From NCBI GenBank assembly GCA_031263155.1, contig JAISGK010000095.1, positions 1 to 39,014 of the forward strand: a stretch of 39,014 nucleotides of DNA, written 5' to 3'. The notes beneath the pieces are model-generated. The model saw nothing but the letters and a program-made list of their open reading frames with translations. It did no database searches and had not been told where the DNA came from. This DNA comes from Clostridiales bacterium. GTDB lineage: Bacteria; Bacillota; Clostridia; Lachnospirales; WQUN01. This document shows positions 14,580 to 23,600 of this stretch, in pieces. Within the stretch, counting starts at the first letter, position 1. Each line of letters begins with the position of its first letter. Made by a program: the position numbers and the translations under genes.

Positions 14580-15422
14580 ATGGAAACAAAAGACTCAAGC
14601 ATAGCACACTGCGAGGCTAAGAAGATCGCGGTCGTGACAGGCGCGTCTTCGGGCATGGGGCGCGAGTTCGCGTTGCAGTTGTGCGCGCGCAGGTTTGACT
14701 TTGATGAGATTTGGCTGATAGCGCGAAGGCAGTATAAGCTGGCGCAACTTGCCAGTGAGCTAAAAAAAATGATGTTTCACATGCCGTCTAAAATACTGCC
14801 GTTCGACCTGACAGACAGTGAGAGTATTGATAAGTATAAAAAAATGCTATCCGCCGGTAAATACGAAATAACCGTTTTGGTAAACGCCAGCGGTTTTGGC
14901 AAATTTGGTCTCTCATCCGAATTGCCTGACTCTGTTCAAATGAGCATGATAGACTTGAATGTCAAGGCGCTAACTGCCATGTGCGCGGCCTCTATACCAT
15001 ATATGAGAAGCGGAGCGGTTATATTTAACATGGGTTCGCTGTCATCCTTTCAACCCGTGCCGTATCTTAATGTTTACGCGGCCACAAAGGCATATGTATT
15101 GCGCTATTCTCGTGGGCTTAACATAGAACTTGGCCCGAGAGGGATTCATGTAATTGCCGTAAGCCCCGGCTGGGTAAACACAGAATTTTTTGATCGAGCG
15201 GAAATGACGGATAAAACAGCCATACCCAATATCACGCCGTTGTGGAGAGCAAAAGACGTCGTGCGCCTGGCAATAAAAGACGCGCGACGAGGAAGGGATA
15301 TATCTATACTGGGCGCAAGCATAAAGGCCCAGGTGCTACTTGTCAAACTTTTGCCCCACAGCCTGGTCATGCGTTTGTGGATGATAAAACAGGGGCATGT
15401 AAGAGAGCTGGCGGCACGATAA
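14580..15422 (+). CDS. Short-chain dehydrogenase/reductase
   Basis: This classical SDR of 280 residues has the cofactor motif TGASSGMG at about 20-27, NASGFG (the NAG site with Ser) near 102, catalytic Ser in NMGSLSSF and the Y-x-x-x-K pair in YAATKAYV, then PGWVNTEF. The RR after the second strand (LIARRQYKL) favours NADP(H). The 25-30 residue C-terminal extension (LVKLLPHSLVMRLWM) is amphipathic and may touch membrane, as in DltE/YqjQ-type SDRs. GAGAGGGAG precedes ATG 14580. It sits in tandem with the deacetylase; a shared role in cell-surface modification is inference. Confidence 0.9.
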   Translation: METKDSSIAHCEAKKIAVVTGASSGMGREFALQLCARRFDFDEIWLIARRQYKLAQLASELKKMMFHMPSKILPFDLTDSESIDKYKKMLSAGKYEITVLVNASGFGKFGLSSELPDSVQMSMIDLNVKALTAMCAASIPYMRSGAVIFNMGSLSSFQPVPYLNVYAATKAYVLRYSRGLNIELGPRGIHVIAVSPGWVNTEFFDRAEMTDKTAIPNITPLWRAKDVVRLAIKDARRGRDISILGASIKAQVLLVKLLPHSLVMRLWMIKQGHVRELAAR

Positions 15423-15431
15423 GATCAAAAA

Positions 15432-15532
15432 CTCTAAACGTGCGTTTTCACAAAAGCACTGCGCGCCTCTACGAAAGCATACCCACTGACCGCTGCTCAC
15501 CCATATCAAATTTGGGAAACGCACGTTTAGAG
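15432..15532. mobile_element. Complete MITE-like element, 101 bp
   Basis: The ends are perfect 16-bp inverted repeats: CTCTAAACGTGCGTTT at 15432-15447 and AAACGCACGTTTAGAG at 15517-15532. It encodes no protein. Partial relatives occur at 3832, 6292 and 7031. No clear target-site duplication is visible. It begins 10 bp after the stop of the SDR gene. Confidence 0.75.
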
Positions 15533-15552
15533 ATAACAAAGGATAAAAGAAA

Positions 15553-15591
15553 GGTGAAGATAAGCGAGGGAAGCCCTTCTTATTCTTCACC
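15553..15591 (-). terminator. Intrinsic terminator between convergent genes
   Basis: GGTGAAGATAAG pairs with CTTATTCTTCACC with one bulged base; GGG/CCC pairs inside the loop. On the minus strand the stem is followed by TTTCTTTTAT, so it serves the gene at 15592; it can also fold for plus-strand transcripts. Confidence 0.75.
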
Positions 15592-15999
15592 CTAAACTAA
15601 CGTCTGGTATATTTTCGATTCTTTCATGTGCCGTATAGACTCGCAGGTGCTGGTAATGTCCGCCCACGTTTCTGGCGAATTGGCGCCCAGTACAGTGTAA
15701 ATGAAGTCGCCTTTCACCTTCTCCATAAGCTCGGAGTGTATCTCGTCGGCACGCTCAGGCTCCAACATATTATCCAAAAATATCTCAAAATTATCTTCTG
15801 ATAACCTTAAAGGGATAAATGGCTCTATGCGCTTCATCACCTGTTCTATCGTTTGTTTGCCAAAACACATGTCATCTTTGATGTATAAATAAAAACTTAA
15901 TGGATTAAAAAAATACATATTTCCGGGTATTCGTTCGCCTGCCGTGTTAACGGAGCGTTTCAATCTGCTAAGGCACAGATTAAGTTCACGTTCGGTCAT
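15592..15999 (-). CDS. Unknown soluble protein (135 aa)
   Basis: ATG 15999 is preceded by GAGGTG at good spacing and the gene ends at a strong terminator, so it is likely real. The product begins MTERELNLCLSRLKRSVNTA and has no signal peptide or transmembrane helix. It mixes helices and short strands (MYFFNPLSFYLYIKDD, EQVMKRIEPFIPLRLSEDNF). No domain is recognised. It is a single-gene unit, divergent from the calcium ATPase. Confidence 0.65.
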   Translation of the reverse strand: MTERELNLCLSRLKRSVNTAGERIPGNMYFFNPLSFYLYIKDDMCFGKQTIEQVMKRIEPFIPLRLSEDNFEIFLDNMLEPERADEIHSELMEKVKGDFIYTVLGANSPETWADITSTCESIRHMKESKIYQTLV

Positions 16000-16032
16000 T
16001 TAGGACACCTCAGTAATTCCTCTTAAAGCAAG

Positions 16033-16060
16033 ATTATTTTTCTCAATATAGAAAAATAAT
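16033..16060. promoter_or_regulatory. Perfect AT-rich inverted repeat in a divergent gap
   Basis: ATTATTTTTC at 16033-16042 pairs perfectly with GAAAAATAAT at 16051-16060 over an 8-nt loop. It lies between the divergent starts at 15999 and 16215, so an operator or an RNA hairpin is possible. Nothing further can be said. Confidence 0.4.
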
Positions 16061-16135
16061 ATATGGGGTAATAAAAGGCAGAACGGTTGGGAATTACGTT
16101 GCCTTAAATCCAAATTTTAGTCCACAGCCTAAACA

Positions 16136-16164
16136 TTGACAGCACATCTTATTTATGTCATATT
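16136..16164 (+). promoter_or_regulatory. Promoter of the calcium ATPase
   Basis: TTGACA (16136-16141), 17 bp, then CATATT (16159-16164), 51 bp before the TTG start. A 7-bp inverted repeat CACAGCC/GGCTGTG brackets the promoter, a possible operator. Confidence 0.6.
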
Positions 16165-16214
16165 TGTGGCTGTGTTGTACTGAAATTTTATCTTATGGTA
16201 TGGGAGGGTCTTGA

Positions 16215-18917
16215 TTGCAACACCATGCAGGCAGCATTCCAGATGTTCTGCAAACGCTCGGCGCAAGCGAAAGCGGCTTAACATCCGCAGAGGCGGAGGC
16301 GCGTCTTAAAACTTACGGTGAGAACAAATTGCTGGGCAAAAAAGAACAAACCTTGCTACAAAAATTCTTGCGTCAGTTCGCTGATTTTCTCGTAATTATC
16401 CTCATCATCGCCGCTATTGTCTCTATGATACTGGGTGAGGTATTGGATGGGGGCGTCATAATCTCCATCGTCATCCTTAACGCTATTCTTGGCGTAATAC
16501 AGGAAAATAGAGCGGGCAATGCTCTTAAGGCGCTTAAAGAAATGTCTAGCCCTGTTAGCAAGGTTGTGCGCGATGGACAGATAAAACATGTGCCATCCAA
16601 CCTGCTGGTACCCGGGGACATAGTGGCGCTGGACGCCGGTGATTACATACCCGCCGACGTAAGGCTTATCCGAAGCGCCAACCTTAAGATAGACGAGTCC
16701 GCCCTTACCGGCGAATCCGTAGCGTCAGAAAAAGACGCGACTGTGGTTCTACCAGAAGAGACTGACATAGGGGATCGCGTAAACAGCGCCTTTATGGGTA
16801 CGGTAATAACATATGGACGCGGACGAGGTCTCATAATCGGCTCCGGCATGAATACCCAGATGGGACGCATAGCCGCTATGCTTACCGAGCACAAAGAAGG
16901 ACCCACTCCCCTGCAAATTTCGTTAAATCACTTGGGTAAAACCCTTGGCATTATCTGTTTAGCGGTCTGTGTCATTATATTCGTTATAGGGCTGTTTCGA
17001 GACATACCCCCTCTTGAAATTTTTATGACCGCAGTCTCGCTGGCAGTCGCCGCCATACCTGAAGGGCTCACGATGGTCGTTACCGTTATTCTCGCCTTGG
17101 GTATGCAAAAGATGGTAAAATCAAACGCCATTATAAAACGTCTTAGCGCCGTTGAGACCCTTGGCTCTACAACAGTCATATGCTCCGACAAGACGGGCAC
17201 GCTCACGCAAAACAAAATGACTGTGGTAAACCTGTACTCTAACGGGCGATTTTACGACGTGACCGGCACAGGCTATGACGCGACGGGCGAAATCGTTGTA
17301 TCTAAAGAATCAGAATCAGAAAAAGATTCAGAAAAAGAAGCTGCAGCAGATACTATTTCCAATGAGCTATTAGAAGGCGCGGCGCTGTGCAACGACGCTG
17401 AATTTCACGCGGAGGAAAAAAAGATGATTGGCGACCCAACCGAGGGAGCGCTGGTCGTTCTGGCGAGCAAGGCGGGAATAGATCAAAAAGAGATAAACAG
17501 GCTTAAGCCGCGCGTTAACGAGATACCTTTTGATTCCACACGCAAGCTCATGTCTACAATACATGCTAACCCAAATGAAGTGGAGCGGGATACAGGCGGC
17601 GAGTCGTTCGTTATGTATACTAAAGGCGCGCCGGACGAAATTTTGCGCGTGTGCGAATACATTATGGAATCCGGAGAGATCGTTCAGCTCACGGACAGCG
17701 ACCGCGACGATATCATGAAAGCCAACGAGCAATTTGCCAGTCAAGCCCTGCGGGTGTTGGGCGTGGCGTTCAAGTATACGCAAAGTAAGGAAGCGACAGA
17801 GGATCAGCTGGCGTTTACCGGCCTTATCGGCATGATCGACCCCCCACGCGACGAGGCGAAAGAGGCCATCACCGTTTGCAAGCGAGCGGGCATAAATGTG
17901 AAAATGATAACCGGCGATCACAAGGCTACCGCGCTGGCAATTGCCAAAGAACTTACAATAACGGAAGACGGCGCGGCGCTTTCAGGGCGCGAGATAGACT
18001 CGCTGGACGATCAAGCGCTTATAGAGGCTGCCGCGACAACCAATGTGTTCGCCCGCGTTTCGCCCGAACACAAAGTGCGCCTGGTAAACGCCGTGAAAGC
18101 CAACGGTAACATCGCGGCCATGACCGGCGACGGCGTAAACGACGCCCCCAGCCTAAAAAAAGCCGACATAGGCGTGGCAATGGGCATAACGGGCACCGAC
18201 GTGAGCAAAGAGGCCGCAGACATGATCCTAACAGACGACAACTTTGCCAGTATCGTTCGATCTGTCGAAGAGGGGCGCACGATATACAATAACATTCGCA
18301 AAGTCGTAGGGTATCTGCTTTCTTGCAATATAGGCGAAATACTGGTTATATTTATCGCCATGATCATAGGCTGGCCAGTGCCTCTTTTGCCTATTCAACT
18401 GCTGGCCATTAACCTGATAACCGACGCTTTCCCGGCATTCGCGCTGGGTATGGAAGAACAGGAAGCCGGCATTATGGACGTGCCACCGCGTAACCCCAAA
18501 GTACCCATTGTAGATAAACGTATGGTTATGTCTGTCACTATTCAGAGTATCGCGCTGGCAATTGGTACTCTCGCCTCGTTTTTATACGCGTGGAACGCGG
18601 AGGGCTTTGACCCCGTCCATACTGATATCGCGAAAACGGCCTGTTTCTTTACGCTGGTGCTTGGGGAATTGCTGAGGTCTTACACCGCGCGGTCGGAGCG
18701 CATCTCTATATTAAAAATAAAAATTTTTGGTAACGGATACCTGAACAAATGCGTGCTTCTGTCAATCGCGTTCCTGTTTGCCGCTGTTTATATGCCAGGA
18801 GTAAACGGAGTGTTTCGTAACATCCCTTTGCAGGCCGACCAGCTGGGCATAGCCGTCTTATTTGCGTTTGTACCGCTGATTGGAGGCGAGGCGGCGAAAA
18901 TCTTCGCGCGCAAATAA
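16215..18917 (+). CDS. P-type (SERCA/PMCA-like) calcium-transporting ATPase
   Basis: This cation pump exports Ca2+ at the expense of ATP. The 900 residues are full length for P-type IIA enzymes. N-terminal cation-ATPase segment with LGASESGLTSAEAEARL; helix M4 AAIPEGLTMVVTVIL; dephosphorylation loop LTGES; phosphorylation site CSDKTGTLTQNKM; KGAPDEIL nucleotide-binding; hinge TGDGVNDAPSLKKADIGVAMG; and a C-terminal block of membrane helices with LLAINLITDAFPAFALG. The PEGL of M4 and N-x-x-x-D of M6 are the calcium ligands expected. The start is TTG 16215, with GGGAGG 7 nt upstream; no ATG fits. A 20-residue acidic Glu/Ser/Lys insert follows the phosphorylation domain. Mn2+ transport cannot be excluded. 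Confidence 0.93.
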   Translation: MQHHAGSIPDVLQTLGASESGLTSAEAEARLKTYGENKLLGKKEQTLLQKFLRQFADFLVIILIIAAIVSMILGEVLDGGVIISIVILNAILGVIQENRAGNALKALKEMSSPVSKVVRDGQIKHVPSNLLVPGDIVALDAGDYIPADVRLIRSANLKIDESALTGESVASEKDATVVLPEETDIGDRVNSAFMGTVITYGRGRGLIIGSGMNTQMGRIAAMLTEHKEGPTPLQISLNHLGKTLGIICLAVCVIIFVIGLFRDIPPLEIFMTAVSLAVAAIPEGLTMVVTVILALGMQKMVKSNAIIKRLSAVETLGSTTVICSDKTGTLTQNKMTVVNLYSNGRFYDVTGTGYDATGEIVVSKESESEKDSEKEAAADTISNELLEGAALCNDAEFHAEEKKMIGDPTEGALVVLASKAGIDQKEINRLKPRVNEIPFDSTRKLMSTIHANPNEVERDTGGESFVMYTKGAPDEILRVCEYIMESGEIVQLTDSDRDDIMKANEQFASQALRVLGVAFKYTQSKEATEDQLAFTGLIGMIDPPRDEAKEAITVCKRAGINVKMITGDHKATALAIAKELTITEDGAALSGREIDSLDDQALIEAAATTNVFARVSPEHKVRLVNAVKANGNIAAMTGDGVNDAPSLKKADIGVAMGITGTDVSKEAADMILTDDNFASIVRSVEEGRTIYNNIRKVVGYLLSCNIGEILVIFIAMIIGWPVPLLPIQLLAINLITDAFPAFALGMEEQEAGIMDVPPRNPKVPIVDKRMVMSVTIQSIALAIGTLASFLYAWNAEGFDPVHTDIAKTACFFTLVLGELLRSYTARSERISILKIKIFGNGYLNKCVLLSIAFLFAAVYMPGVNGVFRNIPLQADQLGIAVLFAFVPLIGGEAAKIFARK

Positions 18918-19266
18918 GCATAAAAAAACCTGTTAACTAAAATCTATTAACGTGTGAGCGAATAGTGCCAGCACAGTTCCGTGAGGGTTGAGCGTCGTGA
19001 GGCGCTCTCCTACTCGACAAATTTTTGCAGTTATTTATGTGTGAAGATGTATTGTCTCGAAAAAGGTGACAACTGTCACAAATGATACATATATCACTTC
19101 CAAAGAAGTGTGCGAACTCCTTACAAAAATAGCATTTGAGTACGCCGGGAAGACCATAATGGCAAGGGTGGTTAACAAAACGACGCATTGCCTCGGTGAT
19201 CTCGAGACAATGCGGCCAGACTTCAATTGCCACAACCATATAACAAATAATCCTTGGAGGGACACT
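18918..19266. other. Intergenic region with possible decayed coding sequence
   Basis: About 350 bp between the ATPase and the nitroreductase. A plus-strand frame from GTG 19066 is continuous with the nitroreductase frame (67 extra codons) but has no ribosome binding site and does not resemble the family, so it is not counted. A GAGCG/CGCTC hairpin near 18985-19010 and the palindrome at 19065 are the only structures noted. Confidence 0.5.
19065..19080. promoter_or_regulatory. CRP/FNR-like palindrome upstream of the nitroreductase
   Basis: GGTGACAACTGTCACA matches the TGTGA-N6-TCACA consensus at all but the first base, and its GTGACA/TGTCAC arms are perfect. It lies 187 bp before the nitroreductase start. 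No Crp/Fnr regulator is in the window. Confidence 0.35.
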
Positions 19267-19854
19267 ATGGAATTGAACAACGAGGTTTTGACCGCGATCC
19301 GTGAACGTCGCAGCACGCGCAAATTCACCGAGAGGCAGATCGCGCCGGAACAGCTGGACGCTATGCTCAACGCGGCGATATGGGCGCCAAGCGGCGGAAA
19401 TAACCAAAGCTGGCTTTTCACGGCGATTCAGCGCAAAGACATACTTTTGCGTCTTAATGAGCTTGTGCGTGAAGGCTTCGCCCGGTGGACACCCGATGAT
19501 GACTACCCCGGCAAACTCGCCGCCAAAGAGCATAGCCAGGCGGATAGCTTCAACTTCTACTACCACGCGCCGACGCTGATTATCGCGTCAAATAAGCCGA
19601 ACTACCAGAACGCTATGGCCGACTGCGCGCTTGCTATGGAGAACATCTTCCTTGCGGCACAGTCGTTGAGGTTGGCGAGTTGTTACATCAACCAGATTTT
19701 CTGGCTTAGGCACGACGAACCGCTGCGCGAATATCTTGACGAATTGGGCATACCGCGTGAACACGTCATTCGCGCGAGCGCAGCTATCGGTTTCGCCGCC
19801 GTGCCCTCACACACCCCGGCCCGCAAGGACGGCACGATAAATATCATAAGGTAA
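19267..19854 (+). CDS. Nitroreductase-family flavoprotein
   Basis: This FMN-dependent NAD(P)H oxidoreductase of about 195 residues has VLTAIRERRSTRKF (phosphate-binding Arg pair), then ALMENIFLAAQSL-type helix (seen as ALAMENIFLAAQSLRL) and a C-terminal AAIGFAAVPSHTPARK with the conserved Gly and basic residues. APSGGNNQSW is the typical second FMN motif. The frame extends upstream to 19066, but GGAGG 7 nt before ATG 19267 fixes the start. The substrate is unknown; members reduce nitro compounds, quinones or flavins. A CRP/FNR-like box upstream hints at redox or catabolite control. Confidence 0.9.
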   Translation: MELNNEVLTAIRERRSTRKFTERQIAPEQLDAMLNAAIWAPSGGNNQSWLFTAIQRKDILLRLNELVREGFARWTPDDDYPGKLAAKEHSQADSFNFYYHAPTLIIASNKPNYQNAMADCALAMENIFLAAQSLRLASCYINQIFWLRHDEPLREYLDELGIPREHVIRASAAIGFAAVPSHTPARKDGTINIIR

Positions 19855-20095
19855 TACAGTCTCGGCCTTTTTAAGCAAGCAGCGAGTAAACGTCCAACAC
19901 CTTCATCATAGCCTTGTGTTTTAGCCATTATCAAGACACCTCCGTGTGTAAGGGCAAGCTTCAATGCCCTTGCCGCAGGGTGTGATTCCGCCTCCGAAAC
20001 CGCGCTTCGCTTGCTCGTTTTCGATAGTTATTTCTTCCTAATTGATCTATTTAGTCAATATGAATATTCGAGTTGGCGAGAAAAATAACACCCAT
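19855..20095. other. Unassigned, probably decayed sequence
   Basis: On the minus strand a good GGAGG precedes an ATG at 19928 (MAKTQGYDEGVGRLLAAC), but the frame soon runs antisense through the nitroreductase. Just upstream, another minus frame reads GGGITPCGKGIEACPYTRRC between two stops and without a start codon. Both look like remnants of a lost gene. No function is assigned. Confidence 0.4.
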
Positions 20096-20308
20096 TCAGG
20101 CAGCCAACGGAGTGACGAGTATTGAACTTGCAGTCCCCCCCCCCCCCCCGATATTTCCGATTATGTTACTGTTTTTCATGTTGTACTTTTCGGGATTTCT
20201 TATGACCTTTGCCGTCTGCTCCGCATACTTCCAACCCATCCTAGTCAAAATACGTTTCATTTTTTCCCCGGAGTTCAGAAGCATGGCATTTTCCTGGCTG
20301 CATAGCAA
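20096..20308 (-). CDS. Small protein containing a poly-glycine (poly-G) tract
   Basis: TTG 20308 is preceded by AGGAGG with 5-nt spacing, the only strong argument for a gene. The 70-residue product includes MKRILTRMGWKYAEQTAKVI and NMKNSNIIGNI, then five glycines from an uninterrupted G15 run, and ends SSILVTPLAA. Gain or loss of one G would replace the last dozen residues by one of two longer tails. A length-variable tract in a reading frame is the classical layout of a phase-variable gene, but it is also where sequencing errors collect. No family is recognised; it may be a fragment of a larger lost gene. Confidence 0.35.
   Translation of the reverse strand: MLCSQENAMLLNSGEKMKRILTRMGWKYAEQTAKVIRNPEKYNMKNSNIIGNIGGGGGTASSILVTPLAA
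20135..20149. repeat. Homopolymer tract, C15
   Basis: Fifteen C residues in a row on the plus strand. It is the longest homopolymer noticed in the window. True length in the genome is uncertain. Confidence 0.8.
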
Positions 20309-20533
20309 TTCACCCTCCTGTTGTGTAGTGGCTCACTGTCAAATATAGAATTTTGCCTAACCCAAGACTTTTACAATCATATTTTTCAACCAAGGTTATT
20401 ATAGCATTTTTTGCCAGTGTTGAACAGGATTCAAAAGTTCATCGACTTTCACCAAAACTTTGTTATGTATTCCATATTTTAACAAGATCGCCCAAATCTT
20501 GATTATGAATTTATGCAATATAATCGCAGCTAT
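20309..20533. other. Intergenic, AT-rich, no gene seen
   Basis: This region contains the ribosome binding site of the small minus-strand frame and the upstream region of the large glycosidase gene. TTATTATAGCATTTTTTGCC near 20396 may hold a weak promoter. No open frame is convincing. Confidence 0.5.
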
Positions 20534-20562
20534 TTGACAATTTTGTCAGTTAACCTGTATCA
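20534..20562 (+). promoter_or_regulatory. Candidate promoter/operator of the secreted GH66-GH15 gene
   Basis: TTGACA at 20534-20539 lies within a perfect palindrome TGACAA-TT-TTGTCA (20535-20548), so a regulator binding there would block RNA polymerase. The -10 candidate at 17-bp spacing (GTATCA) is poor. The start codon is 80 bp downstream. A GTTTATAAAAGTGAAC context around GTG 20643 offers only a weak ribosome binding site (GCGAGG near 20626-20631). Confidence 0.4.
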
Positions 20563-20642
20563 AAAAGACTTCTCGTCTCATACAGTAAAAGAGGAACCGT
20601 ATAAGCCGGTTTACTATATCTCAACGAGCGAGGTTTATAAAA

Positions 20643-23600
20643 GTGAACAGTAAAAAATTACGTGGAGTGTTTTCCATGGTATTGGCGGCAACACTTGTTT
20701 TTGCCTCCATCGCATCGTTTCAACCGCTGCGAGTTTTCGCGGCAAGCGGACTACTAACTGTCAGTGACTTATACACTGATAAAGCGCGTTATAACCCGGG
20801 CGACAGCGCGGTAATTTCTGTCGAACTTAAAAATGATGATGTTTCTTCGTGGAGCGGACTTGTATATCTTGAGGTCTACCACTTGGAAACACTCGTCTAC
20901 AAGGACAGCTTATCTACGACTGTTCCCTCTGCTGGAGAGGCTACAGAGGCATTCAAGTGGATTACGCCAAAGGATGACTTTACGGGATACCTTATAAAGG
21001 TGTCCGCAGAAGATTCGTTTGGGGCGGCAGGGTTGGACGTGTCCAGCGATTTTACAAAGTTTCCGCGCTATGGGTACGTCGCGGATTTTGATGAAAACGA
21101 GACACAAGCGCAAAGCGCCGCAAAAATCAGCGAACTCTCGCGAGATTTTAACATTAACGCTATCCAATTTTACGACTGGATGTGGAGGCATGAAGTGTTG
21201 ATTAAGCGGACAGACGGAAAAATTGATCCGACATGGGATGACCTTTTCGACCGGACGGTGAGTTGGGCTACAATTCAAAACCAGATTAGCGCGGCTCACG
21301 ACAATAACGCCTCCGCAATGGCTTATGTTATGTCTTACGCGGCGCGGGAAGGTTACGATCAGTTCAACGTTCAGCCAAGTTGGGGGATATTCCAGGACAG
21401 GAATCATCTCTCGCAGTTCAATGTTGATTTTAATAACGGCAAATATCTTTGGCTTTTTAACCCAGCAAACACGGACTGGCAAAATTATATTATCGATCAA
21501 TATTCCGACGCGTTGCAGACGGGTTTGTTTGACGGGCTGCAAATAGACCAGATGGGTCAACGGAATGACATTTATGACTTTTGGGGACGCAGCGTATATT
21601 TGAAAGACACATTTTCCGATTTGATTAACGCTGCGAAGTCAGAGCTCGACGGCCAGGGCATCAACAACACGATTACATTCAATGTTGTTGACGGCACCGT
21701 AAACGGTTGGGGATTGTGGGACGCCGCGCTTAATGCCGACACGGATTTCAATTTCAGTGAAATTTGGTGGCTGTCGAACAATTATAACGACCTTAAATCC
21801 TATATTGAGCAGTTTCGCACCGAAAGCGATGGCAAATCGCTTGTATTAGCCGCCTATATGAACTACAGAGATGATACGGGCGACCGTTACGAGGCTGAAG
21901 ACGGAGTCTTGGTAGGCGTTGCGGTAAGCAAGGAGCATCCCGGTTATACGGGCAGCGGATATGTGGATCAGTTTGACAGCGTCGGCGATTCTGTCACTAT
22001 GACTATAACAGTCACTGAGGATGGGCTTTGTCCGCTTGTATTCCGCTATGGGAACGCTACGGGCGGCGAAGCGACAAGAAACATTTATATTGATAATGTT
22101 TTGGACGCGACCGTTGACTTCCACAATCAGAGCAGTTGGGATACCTGGGTTTTTGACGCCTATTATACGCCTTACCTGACCGCAGGTACGCACACGGTAA
22201 AAGTGGCGTATGACTCGGGAAATAGCGGCGCTATAAATTTGGACAATATGACGCTCGGATATTTCGACGACAACTCTGTGCGCTTGGCTGATGCGACAAT
22301 AGCCGCTTCCGGCGCGAGCCATATTGAGCTTGGGGCCAATATCTATGAGGCGGTTATGCTGCCACATGAATATTATCCCAGCACGTCTAAAGCTATGCGC
22401 GACTCTCTGCGCAACGCTATGAGCAATCACTACAACTTTATCACCGCTTACGAAAACTTACTATACGATACCGATGTGACATACGGAGACCAGGGGACAC
22501 AGCACATCGAAATAAAGGGTGAGTCGATAAGCGGCTCAGGCGAAAATGGGAAAATATGGAATATATTTCGAGATAAAGGCGACTACGATATTATCCACCT
22601 TATTAACCTTACCGGCGAGGATGATACTCAGTGGCGCAATAGCACAGAGCAGCCTGTTTTTAAGACAAACTTGCAAACAAAGTATTATATCGGCCCCGAT
22701 GCGAGCGTATCCGGCGTTTACGTGGCTTCGCCAGACTACGATCAAGGCGCTGCCACAGCGCTTTCATACACTATAGGCGCTGACACCTCAGGTACGTATA
22801 TCGAATTTACCGTCCCGTCGTTAGAATACTGGGACATGATTTTTATTAAAAGAACGGTGGAGTCAAAGCAAGTTTACGAAGCTGAGGATGCTCTAAAAAA
22901 TGGTGTTGGTGTGAACAACAACCATCCCGGATATTCTGGCACGGGTTTTGTTGACCAATTTGACGCATCCGGCAAAATGGTGTCGTTTATAATTGATGTA
23001 CCCGAGGCGGGGCAATATTCGCTGAAATTCAGATATGGCAACGCGACGGGTAATGAGGCGACGAGAAACTTGTACGTTGACAATATTTACAGAGGCGTGG
23101 TGTATTTCGAAAACTTGGCTGATTGGGACACATGGGATTACGGAGAAATCGCCGTTGACCTGGAGGCAGGCGTCCATAACCTTGTGTTGCTCTTTGGCGA
23201 AAGCAACCACGACGCTATTAACCTCGATTGCCTAGAAGTAGAGCCCAAGTTCGAAACTACGCACAGTTTGTATATGAACAACTGGGACGATACGGTCGCA
23301 ATATGGCAAGACACTTTCCTCAATCAAATGACCGCATTGAATGGAAGCGGGCCCGGCTTGTATGAATTGCGCCATTATGCTGGAGGCGAGAACGACGATT
23401 ACAATCAGAATCTTATCAAAAATTACAGTGCGTTTTTCCGCGAAGAAACGAGCGGCGCCAAATATACGGACGGCTCGAAGTTCCGCTCAAGCGGCTTCTT
23501 TTCGGACAACGGAGTTCTAACGAGCGATTATCTATCGTATGACGGTACGGTTCTGTCCGATGAAATAACACGTTCTTACGCTATGCCACCTACCCAAGAT

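Noticed and set aside
19066-19266. N-terminal extension of the nitroreductase
   Set aside because: A good ribosome binding site sits before ATG 19267, and the extension is unlike the family.
18937-19566. Long minus-strand frame overlapping the nitroreductase
   Set aside because: It is antisense to a clear nitroreductase and resembles no family.
19930-20035. Cys-containing minus-strand peptide (GGGITPCGKGIEACPY...) as a peptide precursor
   Set aside because: It is bounded by stops and has no start codon; more likely a remnant.
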